This document shows, in pieces, positions 56,372-64,000 of a stretch of DNA of 64,000 nucleotides. The position numbers and the translations under genes were made by a program. A model generated the notes under the pieces. The model saw nothing but the letters and a program-made list of their open reading frames with translations, was not told the origin of the DNA and did not search any database. How positions within the stretch are numbered: the first letter of the stretch is position 1; the number at the start of each line of letters is the position of its first letter. The DNA comes from Laspinema palackyanum D2a (GTDB lineage: Bacteria > Cyanobacteriota > Cyanobacteriia > Cyanobacteriales > Laspinemataceae). The stretch is from the NCBI GenBank assembly GCA_025370845.1, contig JAMXFF010000003.1, forward strand, positions 135,581 to 199,580, in the 5' to 3' direction.

Positions 56372-57496
56372 ATGACAGGATCTAAGGTAACGTTTGCCAA
56401 AAATAAGGGGTTCTGGAAAGAACTCAACCGTCGAGTTGAAGCCTATTTTGAGGCGGAAAACATCCCCAAACGCGATTGTCCACAGATGTATCTCAAAACC
56501 CTAACTCTCGTTTTGTGGATGGTTGGGGCTTACAGTTTTACACTCTTTGGTCCGGCTGAAATTGGCTTTAAAATTCTGGGCTGTATGGTTTTAGCCGCCG
56601 GAATAGCTGGTTTTGCCTTTTGTGTGGGTCACGATGCCAATCACGGCGGTTATTCTAATCATAAATGGCTGAATAAGAGTCTGGGATTAACCTACGATGC
56701 GATCGGCTTATCGAGTTATTTATGGAGGTTCCGCCACAACTATCTCCACCACACCTATACCAACATTCTGGGCCACGATGTGGAAATTCATGGGGATGGA
56801 TTAGTCCGAATGTCCCCGGATATGCCGCACAAATGGTATCATAAATTCCAACATTTGTTTATCTGGTTTATTTATCCCCTCATTCCAGTGTATTGGTCGT
56901 TTTGCGATGTTCAAATTATTTTGTTCAAGCGCAAATATCATGACCATGTGGTGCCGACTCCTTCCCCGATGACTCTGGCAACCTTGCTGGTGGGTAAGTT
57001 GGTTTGGTTGGGTCTGTTTATCGGAATTCCTCTGGCTGTGGGATACAGTCCCTTAACAGTTATCGGCGGGTTTCTTCTAACTTATTTTACCTACGGAGCG
57101 ATCATCTGTGAGGTATTTATGATGGCTCATGTGATGGATAACGCTGAATTTATTACGCCGGATCCTGAACAGAACCATGTGGATGATGAATGGGCAATTT
57201 TTCAGGTTCGCACGACCGTCGATTTTGCGCCCAACAATCCCTTTTGTACTTGGTATATGGGAGGACTGAATTTTCAAGTTGTCCATCATTTATATCCCCA
57301 TATTTGCCACATTCATTATCCTGAACTTTCCAAGATTTTGATGGGAGTTTGTGAAGAATTTGGGGTGAAATATCAAATTCATGAAACCTTAACCGGGGCC
57401 ATGATTTCTAATTTCAATTGGTTGAAAGCGATGAGCGTTCCGCCAAAACCTCTGGCAACACCTACTCGTGAGTTAGCCAGTAATTTGGCTAAATAA
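56372..57496 (+). CDS. desD: Delta-6 acyl-lipid desaturase
   Basis: A 374-residue membrane desaturase. The three His boxes are HDANH (87-91), HNYLHH (122-127) and QVVHH (302-306), the last with Gln as in front-end desaturases. Hydrophobic pairs lie at 42-86 and 206-256. The segment RFRHNYLHHTYTNILGHDVEIHGDGLVRMSP and the end VHHLYPHICHIHYPEL closely follow Spirulina DesD, which introduces the delta-6 double bond to give gamma-linolenic or stearidonic acid in membrane lipids. No N-terminal cytochrome b5 domain, as expected for the cyanobacterial type. Monocistronic. Confidence 0.9.
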   Translation: MTGSKVTFAKNKGFWKELNRRVEAYFEAENIPKRDCPQMYLKTLTLVLWMVGAYSFTLFGPAEIGFKILGCMVLAAGIAGFAFCVGHDANHGGYSNHKWLNKSLGLTYDAIGLSSYLWRFRHNYLHHTYTNILGHDVEIHGDGLVRMSPDMPHKWYHKFQHLFIWFIYPLIPVYWSFCDVQIILFKRKYHDHVVPTPSPMTLATLLVGKLVWLGLFIGIPLAVGYSPLTVIGGFLLTYFTYGAIICEVFMMAHVMDNAEFITPDPEQNHVDDEWAIFQVRTTVDFAPNNPFCTWYMGGLNFQVVHHLYPHICHIHYPELSKILMGVCEEFGVKYQIHETLTGAMISNFNWLKAMSVPPKPLATPTRELASNLAK

Positions 57497-57588
57497 ATTT
57501 ACCCCTTCTCACTCACCCAGTCCTGGGCTGATTTTGATGAGGTAAAGGGGAAAATTTTGGCGAGGGAGAGTGCATCCCCATGAAAGTA

Positions 57589-57683
57589 GCCCTCACCCTA
57601 AATCCCTCTCCCAAAATGGGAGAGGGACTTTGAATCCGGCTCCCCTTCTCCCAAAATGGGAGAAGGGGTTGGGGGATGAGGGC
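57589..57683. repeat. Compound hairpin repeat with two CTCCCAAAATGGGAG units
   Basis: Two copies of CTCCCAAAATGGGAG, one in CCCTCTCCC...GGGAGAGGG and one in CCTTCTCCC...GGGAGAAGG, are enclosed by an outer pair GCCCTCA / TGAGGGC. It lies between desD and the cytochrome gene and may work as a terminator. Confidence 0.75.
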
Positions 57684-57759
57684 CAACTGTCCAAATTGAG
57701 ATGCTACTGCAATGGAATTCAGAAACAAACTTAACCCCGAAGTAAGAGGAAAACCCACG

Positions 57760-58101
57760 ATGAAACAGCGACTAATTAGGGCTGTCATGCTATTCATGAT
57801 GATGGCAATCAGCCTGATGGGAATACAACCGGCAATGGCAGCCAATTCGGGGGATGGGGCTAAACTTTTTACGGTTCACTGTGCCGGGTGTCATGCCAAT
57901 GGCGGTAATATTATTCGCCGAGGAAAGACTCTGAAACTTAAAGCTTTAGCTAAAAATAAGGTGGATACCCAAGAGGCGATCGCCCAGTTGATTACCCAGG
58001 GGAAAAACCCGATGCCTGCCTACAATGACCGCTTAAGTATTCCAGAAATCGAAGCGGTAGCCGCTTACGTTTTGGAACAGGCAGAAATCGGCTGGCAATA
58101 A
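57760..58101 (+). CDS. Cytochrome c6-family protein
   Basis: A 113-residue precursor from ATG 57760 (the frame is open 16 codons upstream). The signal peptide MKQRLIRAVMLFMMMAISLMGIQPAMA is cut after Ala27, leaving a lumenal protein of 86 residues. Haem is bound at Cys41/Cys44/His45 (CAGCH), with a Met ligand in NPMPAY. HCAGCHANGGNIIRRGKTLK resembles the c6C-like group, while the C-terminal half (IEAVAAYVLEQAEIGW) follows classical c6. It probably carries electrons in the thylakoid lumen; whether it replaces PetJ is unclear. Confidence 0.85.
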   Translation: MKQRLIRAVMLFMMMAISLMGIQPAMAANSGDGAKLFTVHCAGCHANGGNIIRRGKTLKLKALAKNKVDTQEAIAQLITQGKNPMPAYNDRLSIPEIEAVAAYVLEQAEIGWQ

Positions 58102-58107
58102 CGGGTT

Positions 58108-61100
58108 TCACTCGGGAATGTTCTCGGCAGTGGGCGTCATCTCCATCGGCAACCACAGGGTAAAAGTAGAACCTTTTTCCGCCTCACTTTCCACCCTGAT
58201 TTCACCCCCCATCATCTTGCAGAATCGTTTGGAAATTGCCAGTCCTAAACCCGTTCCCCCATACTTGCGAGTCGTGGAGGCATCGGCTTGACTAAAGGCT
58301 TCAAAAATGTTTTCCAGTTGTTCGGGGGAAATGCCGATGCCGGTATCCCTGACGCGAAACTCAATTCCTGGAGTCTTTTCCCCAGGAGTGTCAGGGGTTA
58401 GAGGATCGGGAACCCATTCCCCAGATTCACGGGGAGTAACGGTTAAGGCGATCGTCCCGTTTTCGGTAAATTTCGCTGCATTACTGAGCAGATTGAACAA
58501 AATCTGCCGCACTTTGGTTAAGTCTCCCGTCATCACTCCCCCCGCTGGATCGCAGTTGATTTCTAAGTGATTGCCATTTTTTTCGATTAAGGGTTTAACG
58601 GTACTGATCACCTCAGAAATCAGCAAGTTGATGTCGAACGGTTCCAGATACAGGGTCATCCGTCCGGCTTCAATTTTGGAGATATCTAAGATATCGTTAA
58701 TTAAAGCTAATAGGTGTTTTCCAGCGGTTCTAATTTTGGTCAAGTCAGCGATCGCCTCTTGCTCTCCGGCATCCTCCATTTCCTCAGTGAGGATTTCGCT
58801 ATAGCCGATAATGGCATTGAGGGGGGTGCGAAGTTCATGACTCATATTAGCCAAAAAGGTACTTTTAGAACGACTCGCTGCCTCTGCGGCATGGAGTGCC
58901 TTTTTTAGGTCTTGTTCGGCGCGAACTCGCTGGGAAATGTCTGTACTAATCGAGATCAGTCCGACAATGGTCCCGCTGGGGTCCTTAATGGCATCGGCAC
59001 TCAACAGGACTGGAATGGTCCGATCGCCCGAAGTGCGGTGGATGACTTCTCCACTCCAGGAGTTTCCCCCCATAATGGTTTCAAACACCTCGGTCCCGAG
59101 GAGCGGGTCCGCAAAAACCGCTAGGGGTCCTCCTGCGGCATTTAACTGTTCCGGGGTCTCATATTCATAAAGCCGAGAAAATGCCGTATTTTGATAAATA
59201 TGACAGCCAAACCGATTACTGATGGCGATCGCATCCCCAGAACTTTCCACCGCCTTGCGCGTGAGAATTAATTCAGATTCCGCTTGTTTGCGGGCGGTGA
59301 TATCTTCCACCATTGCGATCGCAAACTGCGGCGTTTCTCCTTTCCCGGAAACCAGAGAAACACTCAAACGGCCCCAAATTTGACTCCCATTTTTACAGCG
59401 ATATCGTTTCTCAATTTGATACCCATTCCGCTGTCCTCTGACCATCTCGGAAGCGAATAACCGTTCCGCATTTTGGTCTAACGGATCACTGAGTTCCAGA
59501 CAAATTTTACCCTGTAATTCCTCGTGCGAATACCCTACCATCGACTGAAATGCCGGATTACTATCTAAAATCTCCCAATCCAAAGTTCGCACCACAATCC
59601 CAATGGCAGCCCCTTCAAACACGGCCCGAAACCGTTGCTCACTCTCCCGTAAAGCCCCTTCAACATTGGCGCGTTCGATAATTTCTATCCGCAACTGTTC
59701 CAAACTGGTATTCAGTTCAGAAGTGCGCTGTTTAACGCGCCGTTCCAGTTCCGTATTGGCATGATTGAGCGCCTCTTCTGCTATCTTATGGTTGGTAATG
59801 TCCCGGGAATTAATCACCAACCCGTTCACCGCCGGTTCCGCCAGCAAATTGCGGCCTATGGATTCAAAATATAAAATCTCTCCCGTCGCCCGCTGCACCC
59901 GATACTCAATTTTCATAATCAAGTCGGGATGGTTACGGAGCATCTGATAGGTTTCCCTCACTTTTTCCACATCATCGGGGTGGACAAATCCGGTGGCATT
60001 ATGACCAATCAGTTCTTCGGGATAGTAACCCAGGATGCGCTCAACCGAGGGACTATGGTAGCGGATTGTGCCATCCGGTTCGAGGATGGTAATCATATCC
60101 GAGCTATTTTGAATCAGCGATCGCCATTTCGCTTCGCTTTGAGTCACGGCTTTTTCAGCTAACTTGCGATCGGTAATGTCAATCATCACCCCTTCCCAGA
60201 GAATATCTCCATTCTCCTGTCGTTCCGGTCGGGCCACACATTGCAACCATTTGAGTTTACCCGATCGCATGATAAACCGGCCTTCCCATCGCCAAGGTTC
60301 CATCCGTTGAATCTTGGTAGTGAGGGAGCGCTCATAACTCGATCGGTCCTCGGGATGAATCATCTCTCCCAAAATATGCGGATGCTGCTTCATATAGTCC
60401 GGGTCTACCTCCATCACATCCAAACAACCGGAGGATAAAAAGGGAAAAGAAACCGCTCCATCTTGATGGATAATCGACTGATAAATTAATCCCGGAATAC
60501 TATCGGCTAACTTTTGAAACCGCGCTTCACTCTGTTCTAAAGCCCGGATGGCTACAAATTTTTCCGTCACATCCTGCACCAGAGATGCGACTCCAATCAT
60601 CTGACCCTCGGCGTCTACTAAGGGGGTATTGTGCCACTCACAAATAATCACCCGCCCGTCTTTAGTTTGATTCTCGTTGGTACTATAAATCCCCCCTTCT
60701 TGATGTAATAGCGCTTGTAAGACTTCTTCATTGACTTCCCATTGAACCTTCTCGGGAATCAAGTCTAAAGCATGATGCCCCAGGATTTCCTCCCGGGTAT
60801 AGCCAAACAGTCTTTCCGCTGCTGGATTCCAGTTACTGACTTCAAATTTTAAGTTCCACTCGATCGCCGCGAGGGGAGTTTGCTGGAGGTGAATCGCTAA
60901 TTTTTGTTGGGATTCTTGGAGGGCCGATTCTGCCTGCTTGCGATGGGTAATATCCGTAGCAGTCCCGGTGGTGCCGATGATATTGCCCAACTCATCCCGC
61001 ATCAGGACCGCATTGAAACTCAAACATACCGGCGTCCCATCTTGGCGGCGATGTTGGGTTTCGTAGGGAAAAACCGACTCCCCAGCTTGGAGGCGATCGA

Positions 61101-61716
61101 ACATCTGCCGATCTTTAACCCCTTGTTCCGGGTCCATAAACTCGAAAAAGAATCGCCCCAGCATCTGGTGGGGTGCATATCCGTAAATCTCTTGGGCGGC
61201 TTGGTTGACAAAGGTCCAGCGGCCCTCCTGATCCAGGGACCAAATTAAATCCCGCGAGGTTTCGACTAAATTGCGGTAATGGCGTTCACTTTGATGCAGG
61301 GCCGCTTCTAACTCCTGCTGTTCCGTGATGTCTCGCCCCACGGCATAACTGATACTGTCTGGATAATGGCACGTTTTCCAGGCAAACCAGCGATAGCTCC
61401 CATTTTTGTGGCGACAGCGATTGGTAATGGATAGCTCAGATTGGTGAACGGCATGGGGGATGGTGATGGTGCGTTCTCGATCATCGGGGTGGAGAAACTC
61501 GATCCAAGGGCGTCCCAGCAATTCTTCCTGGGTCCATCCGAGGATATGAGTCCATGCCGGATTCACCCGCTTAAAATAGCCATCGGTTCCGATAATACAA
61601 AAGAGATCGGCAGAGAGTTTAAAGAAAATAGTGGAGACGAGGTGAAGCGCCTCTGTCTCTGTTTTGGCAGTGTTGAGTGCCTCGTAAAAGCGATGGGAGT
61701 CCCCGGGTGCATTCAT
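58108..61716 (-). CDS. Multi-PAS sensor histidine kinase
   Basis: A 1,202-residue soluble kinase without membrane segments. About seven PAS/PAC modules can be followed by motifs such as GWTQEELLGRPWIEFLHPDDRE, YGYAPHQMLGRFFFEFMDPE, GYTREEILGHHALDLIPE, YYPEELIGHNATGFVHPDD and GYSHEELQGKICLELSDPLD, with a coiled coil between the fifth and sixth. The kinase core has His960 (NMSHELRTPLNAI), the N box FNLLSNAAKFTENG, DTGIGI and GGTGLGLAISKRF. It lacks a receiver domain. Several PAS modules may bind flavin, haem or nothing; none can be assigned. It is convergent with the cytochrome gene (6 bp). Confidence 0.9.
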   Translation of the reverse strand: MNAPGDSHRFYEALNTAKTETEALHLVSTIFFKLSADLFCIIGTDGYFKRVNPAWTHILGWTQEELLGRPWIEFLHPDDRERTITIPHAVHQSELSITNRCRHKNGSYRWFAWKTCHYPDSISYAVGRDITEQQELEAALHQSERHYRNLVETSRDLIWSLDQEGRWTFVNQAAQEIYGYAPHQMLGRFFFEFMDPEQGVKDRQMFDRLQAGESVFPYETQHRRQDGTPVCLSFNAVLMRDELGNIIGTTGTATDITHRKQAESALQESQQKLAIHLQQTPLAAIEWNLKFEVSNWNPAAERLFGYTREEILGHHALDLIPEKVQWEVNEEVLQALLHQEGGIYSTNENQTKDGRVIICEWHNTPLVDAEGQMIGVASLVQDVTEKFVAIRALEQSEARFQKLADSIPGLIYQSIIHQDGAVSFPFLSSGCLDVMEVDPDYMKQHPHILGEMIHPEDRSSYERSLTTKIQRMEPWRWEGRFIMRSGKLKWLQCVARPERQENGDILWEGVMIDITDRKLAEKAVTQSEAKWRSLIQNSSDMITILEPDGTIRYHSPSVERILGYYPEELIGHNATGFVHPDDVEKVRETYQMLRNHPDLIMKIEYRVQRATGEILYFESIGRNLLAEPAVNGLVINSRDITNHKIAEEALNHANTELERRVKQRTSELNTSLEQLRIEIIERANVEGALRESEQRFRAVFEGAAIGIVVRTLDWEILDSNPAFQSMVGYSHEELQGKICLELSDPLDQNAERLFASEMVRGQRNGYQIEKRYRCKNGSQIWGRLSVSLVSGKGETPQFAIAMVEDITARKQAESELILTRKAVESSGDAIAISNRFGCHIYQNTAFSRLYEYETPEQLNAAGGPLAVFADPLLGTEVFETIMGGNSWSGEVIHRTSGDRTIPVLLSADAIKDPSGTIVGLISISTDISQRVRAEQDLKKALHAAEAASRSKSTFLANMSHELRTPLNAIIGYSEILTEEMEDAGEQEAIADLTKIRTAGKHLLALINDILDISKIEAGRMTLYLEPFDINLLISEVISTVKPLIEKNGNHLEINCDPAGGVMTGDLTKVRQILFNLLSNAAKFTENGTIALTVTPRESGEWVPDPLTPDTPGEKTPGIEFRVRDTGIGISPEQLENIFEAFSQADASTTRKYGGTGLGLAISKRFCKMMGGEIRVESEAEKGSTFTLWLPMEMTPTAENIPE

Positions 61717-62147
61717 AGTATTTTGCCAATCCTGTTATTAGATCTGAAGAGTCTGTTGACCCCCAGTTGAGGGAGATCGCCTCCTCTGACCTGATGGGTT
61801 GCCTTGCCGACTTGTCTTAACCCTAATTTTCCCTGGAAACGAGTACCGATAGATACTATTTCTGACTTTAAGAAAATAGGAACTCAAAAAAGTAGATGCC
61901 CCGACCCAATCTCTTTTTCCTGATTTACCTTCCCTGAACTCTGGAAATCCCCTAGATGCTGCGTCGAGTCGGTCTAAATGATGTAGCTCCACAGGTTCGG
62001 GCTGATTCTCTGCCTTGATCGCCCAGCCTCTCGGGAGGGAAAAAGCCCCTTGGCGGAATTCTGCAACCGATTTAGCCGTGCTATATTCCTACTTCTAAAG
62101 ATAATCTTAGTTTGACAAAATCCTTGAGGGTTAGTCAAGTCTCGGGG
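61717..62147. other. Intergenic region, 431 bp
   Basis: This lies between the response-regulator gene and the multi-PAS kinase gene, both on the minus strand. No gene or repeat is recognised; the promoter of the kinase gene should lie within it. Confidence 0.45.
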
Positions 62148-62849
62148 CTAATCTTCAAATTTATAGCCCACACCAATAACGGTTTTAATAAAAGAAGGAT
62201 TTGCCGGGTCCAGTTCTATTTTTTTTCGTAAGCGGGCGACATGAGTATCCACAACCCGTTCATCCCCGAAAAAGTCATCCCCCCAGAGTTTTTCTATCAG
62301 TTGCGATCGCTGCCAAACCCGTCCGGGATAACTTAAAAACGTTGACAGCAGATTAAACTCCAAGGTAGTTAAATCCAAGGTTTCTAACTCCCGATTTTCC
62401 ACTTGCCTGGTTGCGATGCGTCGGTCCAGATCCACCATGAAATGTTCGGTTTGGTAAACCTGAGAACTCTGATTCCCTTGTCGCAGACTCCGGCGCAATA
62501 AGGCCCGGACTCGCGCCACCAATTCCCGAGGACTAAAGGGTTTGACCATATAATCATCGGCCCCAGTGGATAAGCCAATCACCCGGTCAATTTCCTCTCC
62601 TCTGGCGGTGAGCACTAAAATATAAGGGTCTTTAGGTCCTGGTTTTTGCCGGATGCGCGCACAAACTTCTAACCCATCTAATCCGGGTAACATTAAGTCT
62701 AAAACAATTAAGTCCGGCTGTTCCTCTTCAAAGACGCGCAGGGCAGTCAAACCATCGCGACTATTGATGCAGTGAAAGCCTTCGGCTTCTAATGCCCGCC
62801 CCACAATGCGAGCAATTTCCGGTTCATCCTCAACGATTAAAATTTTCAT
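62148..62849 (-). CDS. OmpR/PhoB-family response regulator
   Basis: A 233-residue DNA-binding regulator. The receiver (1-118) has Asp51 (LIVLDLMLPGLDG), Thr81 (VLTARG) and Lys103 (YMVKPFSP). A winged helix follows (about 130-232: LDLTTLEFNLLSTFLSYPGRVWQRSQLIEKLW and RVVDTHVARLRKKIE). It follows the nblS-type kinase with a 19-bp gap, so the two are cotranscribed and are probably cognate. The sequence does not look like RpaB, the known NblS partner, so a distinct target set is likely. Confidence 0.92.
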   Translation of the reverse strand: MKILIVEDEPEIARIVGRALEAEGFHCINSRDGLTALRVFEEEQPDLIVLDLMLPGLDGLEVCARIRQKPGPKDPYILVLTARGEEIDRVIGLSTGADDYMVKPFSPRELVARVRALLRRSLRQGNQSSQVYQTEHFMVDLDRRIATRQVENRELETLDLTTLEFNLLSTFLSYPGRVWQRSQLIEKLWGDDFFGDERVVDTHVARLRKKIELDPANPSFIKTVIGVGYKFED

Positions 62850-62868
62850 ACCTGACCCGTCCCCTCCC

Positions 62869-64000
62869 TTAACTCACCGGGGTGGGATGGGAATTAGGAG
62901 CCTCATCCAAAGCCGGGGCGATCGCCTGCTCCTGGGTCTTTTCCACCAGATGCTTTTTTTCCGGGTACACCGCCAAATCGAACCAGAACGTGGTTCCTAC
63001 CCCCACTTCACTGACTAAATGCATTTGGGCATGATGTTTTTCCATAATATTCCGCACAATCGACAGCCCCAACCCCGTCCCTTCCAAGGTATGAACTCGG
63101 TTTTCCACCCGGAAGAAGCGATCGAAAATCGCCACTTGGTCTTCTGCCGCAATCCCGATCCCCGTATCCCCCACTTCAATCCGCACCATCGGCACATTGG
63201 TTTTCTGCTGCTGGTTCGGGAGAGGACATTGTGGATTAGAGCGCCAGGAATTATCCTCTTCGGTTTCTAACAAATAGGCGCGAATCGCAATTCTTCCCCC
63301 GGGTTCGGTGAACTTCAGGGCATTTCCCACCAAATTGGCAAACACTTGTAGGAGCAAATCATAGTTAGCCACCACTGCGGGCAATTCGGGATCAACTTCT
63401 TGAATCAGGTCAATATTTTTATCCCTGGCATTGAGCTGATAGGTTCGCAGGGTTTGCTCCACAGGTTGAGCAATTTCTACCGCTTCAAACTGATAGGTCC
63501 GGCTGGATTCGAGGCGGGAGAGGTCCAGGACATCGTTAACCAAGCGGGTGAGGCGATCGGTTTCCCGGTTGGCGGTTTCTAAAAATTCCTGACGCTCCTC
63601 CTGGGTGAGTTCTTCCCCATATTCATGGAGGGTTTCGATAAAGGACTTGATATTAAATAACGGCGTTCTCAGTTCATGGGAAACATTGCTAATAAACTGA
63701 CTCTTGGCTTCATTCAGCTTCACCTCCCGGGTAATATCTTGAACCGTCATCGCAATCCCCTTGAGACTCTCGCGATATTGCGCCGTCGCCGAGGAAACCG
63801 AGTCATCATGATAGAGGGTGCATTCCGTGGCGTAGGGCCGTTCCGGGGCGGTACAGGTATCTTCGTGATTGTAGATGCAACTCTTGCAGAGGGGCTCGCC
63901 TCCGGGGGCTTTATGCAGCAGGACGGTACTCAGTAAAATTCGCACGGTGCGTTTTGTCGGTTCGCTCAGGGTGAGGCGAAACTCTCCACTCTCTCGGGAC
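62869..64000 (-). CDS. NblS (Hik33)-like sensor histidine kinase, 5' part outside window
   Basis: Partial: the frame is open to the window edge (upstream residues read SGEFRLTLSEPTKRTVRILL), so the N-terminus is missing. The visible part is a PAS end, then HisKA (QFISNVSHELRTPLFNIKSFIETLHEYGEELTQEE) and HATPase with GNALKFTEPGG, DTGIGIAAEDQ and EGTGLGLSIVRNIMEKHHAQ. These segments closely follow NblS/Hik33, which senses light and redox stress. Within the PAS end is an extra motif C-x2-C-x7-C-x10-C (LCKSC ... TCTAP ... ECTLY), a possible zinc or iron-sulphur site. NblS normally signals to RpaB; here a different regulator sits next to it. Confidence 0.78.
   Translation of the reverse strand, partial: SRESGEFRLTLSEPTKRTVRILLSTVLLHKAPGGEPLCKSCIYNHEDTCTAPERPYATECTLYHDDSVSSATAQYRESLKGIAMTVQDITREVKLNEAKSQFISNVSHELRTPLFNIKSFIETLHEYGEELTQEERQEFLETANRETDRLTRLVNDVLDLSRLESSRTYQFEAVEIAQPVEQTLRTYQLNARDKNIDLIQEVDPELPAVVANYDLLLQVFANLVGNALKFTEPGGRIAIRAYLLETEEDNSWRSNPQCPLPNQQQKTNVPMVRIEVGDTGIGIAAEDQVAIFDRFFRVENRVHTLEGTGLGLSIVRNIMEKHHAQMHLVSEVGVGTTFWFDLAVYPEKKHLVEKTQEQAIAPALDEAPNSHPTPVS

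Overview
The window looks like a chromosomal segment of a filamentous, non-heterocystous (Oscillatoriales-type) cyanobacterium. The reasons are the dense scatter of GCGATCGC (HIP1-type) octamers, typical cyanobacterial genes (cruF/cruG for myxol glycosides, a DesD-type delta-6 desaturase, a Psb32/TPM protein, hemL, an NblS-type kinase, DUF1830 and DUF4346 proteins) and several families of palindromic intergenic repeats. The assignment rests on reading the sequence only.

Layout: 1-1730 is the end of a hybrid kinase plus a receiver-kinase, coupled by an ATGA overlap. 1764-13600 is housekeeping and small metabolism on both strands (Mpo1-like protein, D-aminoacylase-like amidohydrolase, hemL, glycosyltransferase-like gene + hisIE, MFS transporter, HU, ruvX, GNAT protein, F420-ligase-like protein), punctuated by MITE-like elements. 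13977-19554 is cruF and cruG, which are often adjacent; here they are separated by about 3.4 kb of AT-rich foreign-looking DNA: a broken AAA ATPase gene, a glycosyltransferase-methyltransferase fusion, and fused relics of a transposase and a HicB-like gene. 19737-24089 holds small conserved genes, a cation/proton antiporter and a lipase. 24376-26000 is an IS607-type insertion sequence with an apparently intact tnpB and a frameshifted tnpA. 26241-31056 is a TonB-like proline-rich protein facing a MotA/MotB-like (ZorA/ZorB-like) ion-channel pair. 31352-44805 holds recR, a beta-helix protein, a phosphopantetheinyl transferase, a transglutaminase, lysC with four ACT repeats, a sucrose-phosphate-synthase-like glycosyltransferase, psb32, fabG and a DMT transporter. 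44840-52083 is a tandem pair of about 1,170-residue DUF4347 / beta-helix / RTX surface or secreted proteins, with a relic of the neighbouring DMT gene between them. 52877-64000 has a CIRCE-controlled solitary groEL, an aldo/keto reductase, desD, a cytochrome c6-type gene, a seven-PAS histidine kinase, and a response regulator next to an nblS-type kinase that runs off the window.

The most notable items are: the orphan MotA/MotB-like pair with a TonB-like neighbour in a bacterium whose phylum lacks flagella; the tandem DUF4347-RTX paralogs, mosaic in sequence with shared hairpins that could mask the ribosome binding site; the family of palindromes whose arms co-vary, one array of which is translated in frame as the tail of a protein; and the foreign block splitting cruF from cruG. 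No rRNA, tRNA or CRISPR array was recognised.
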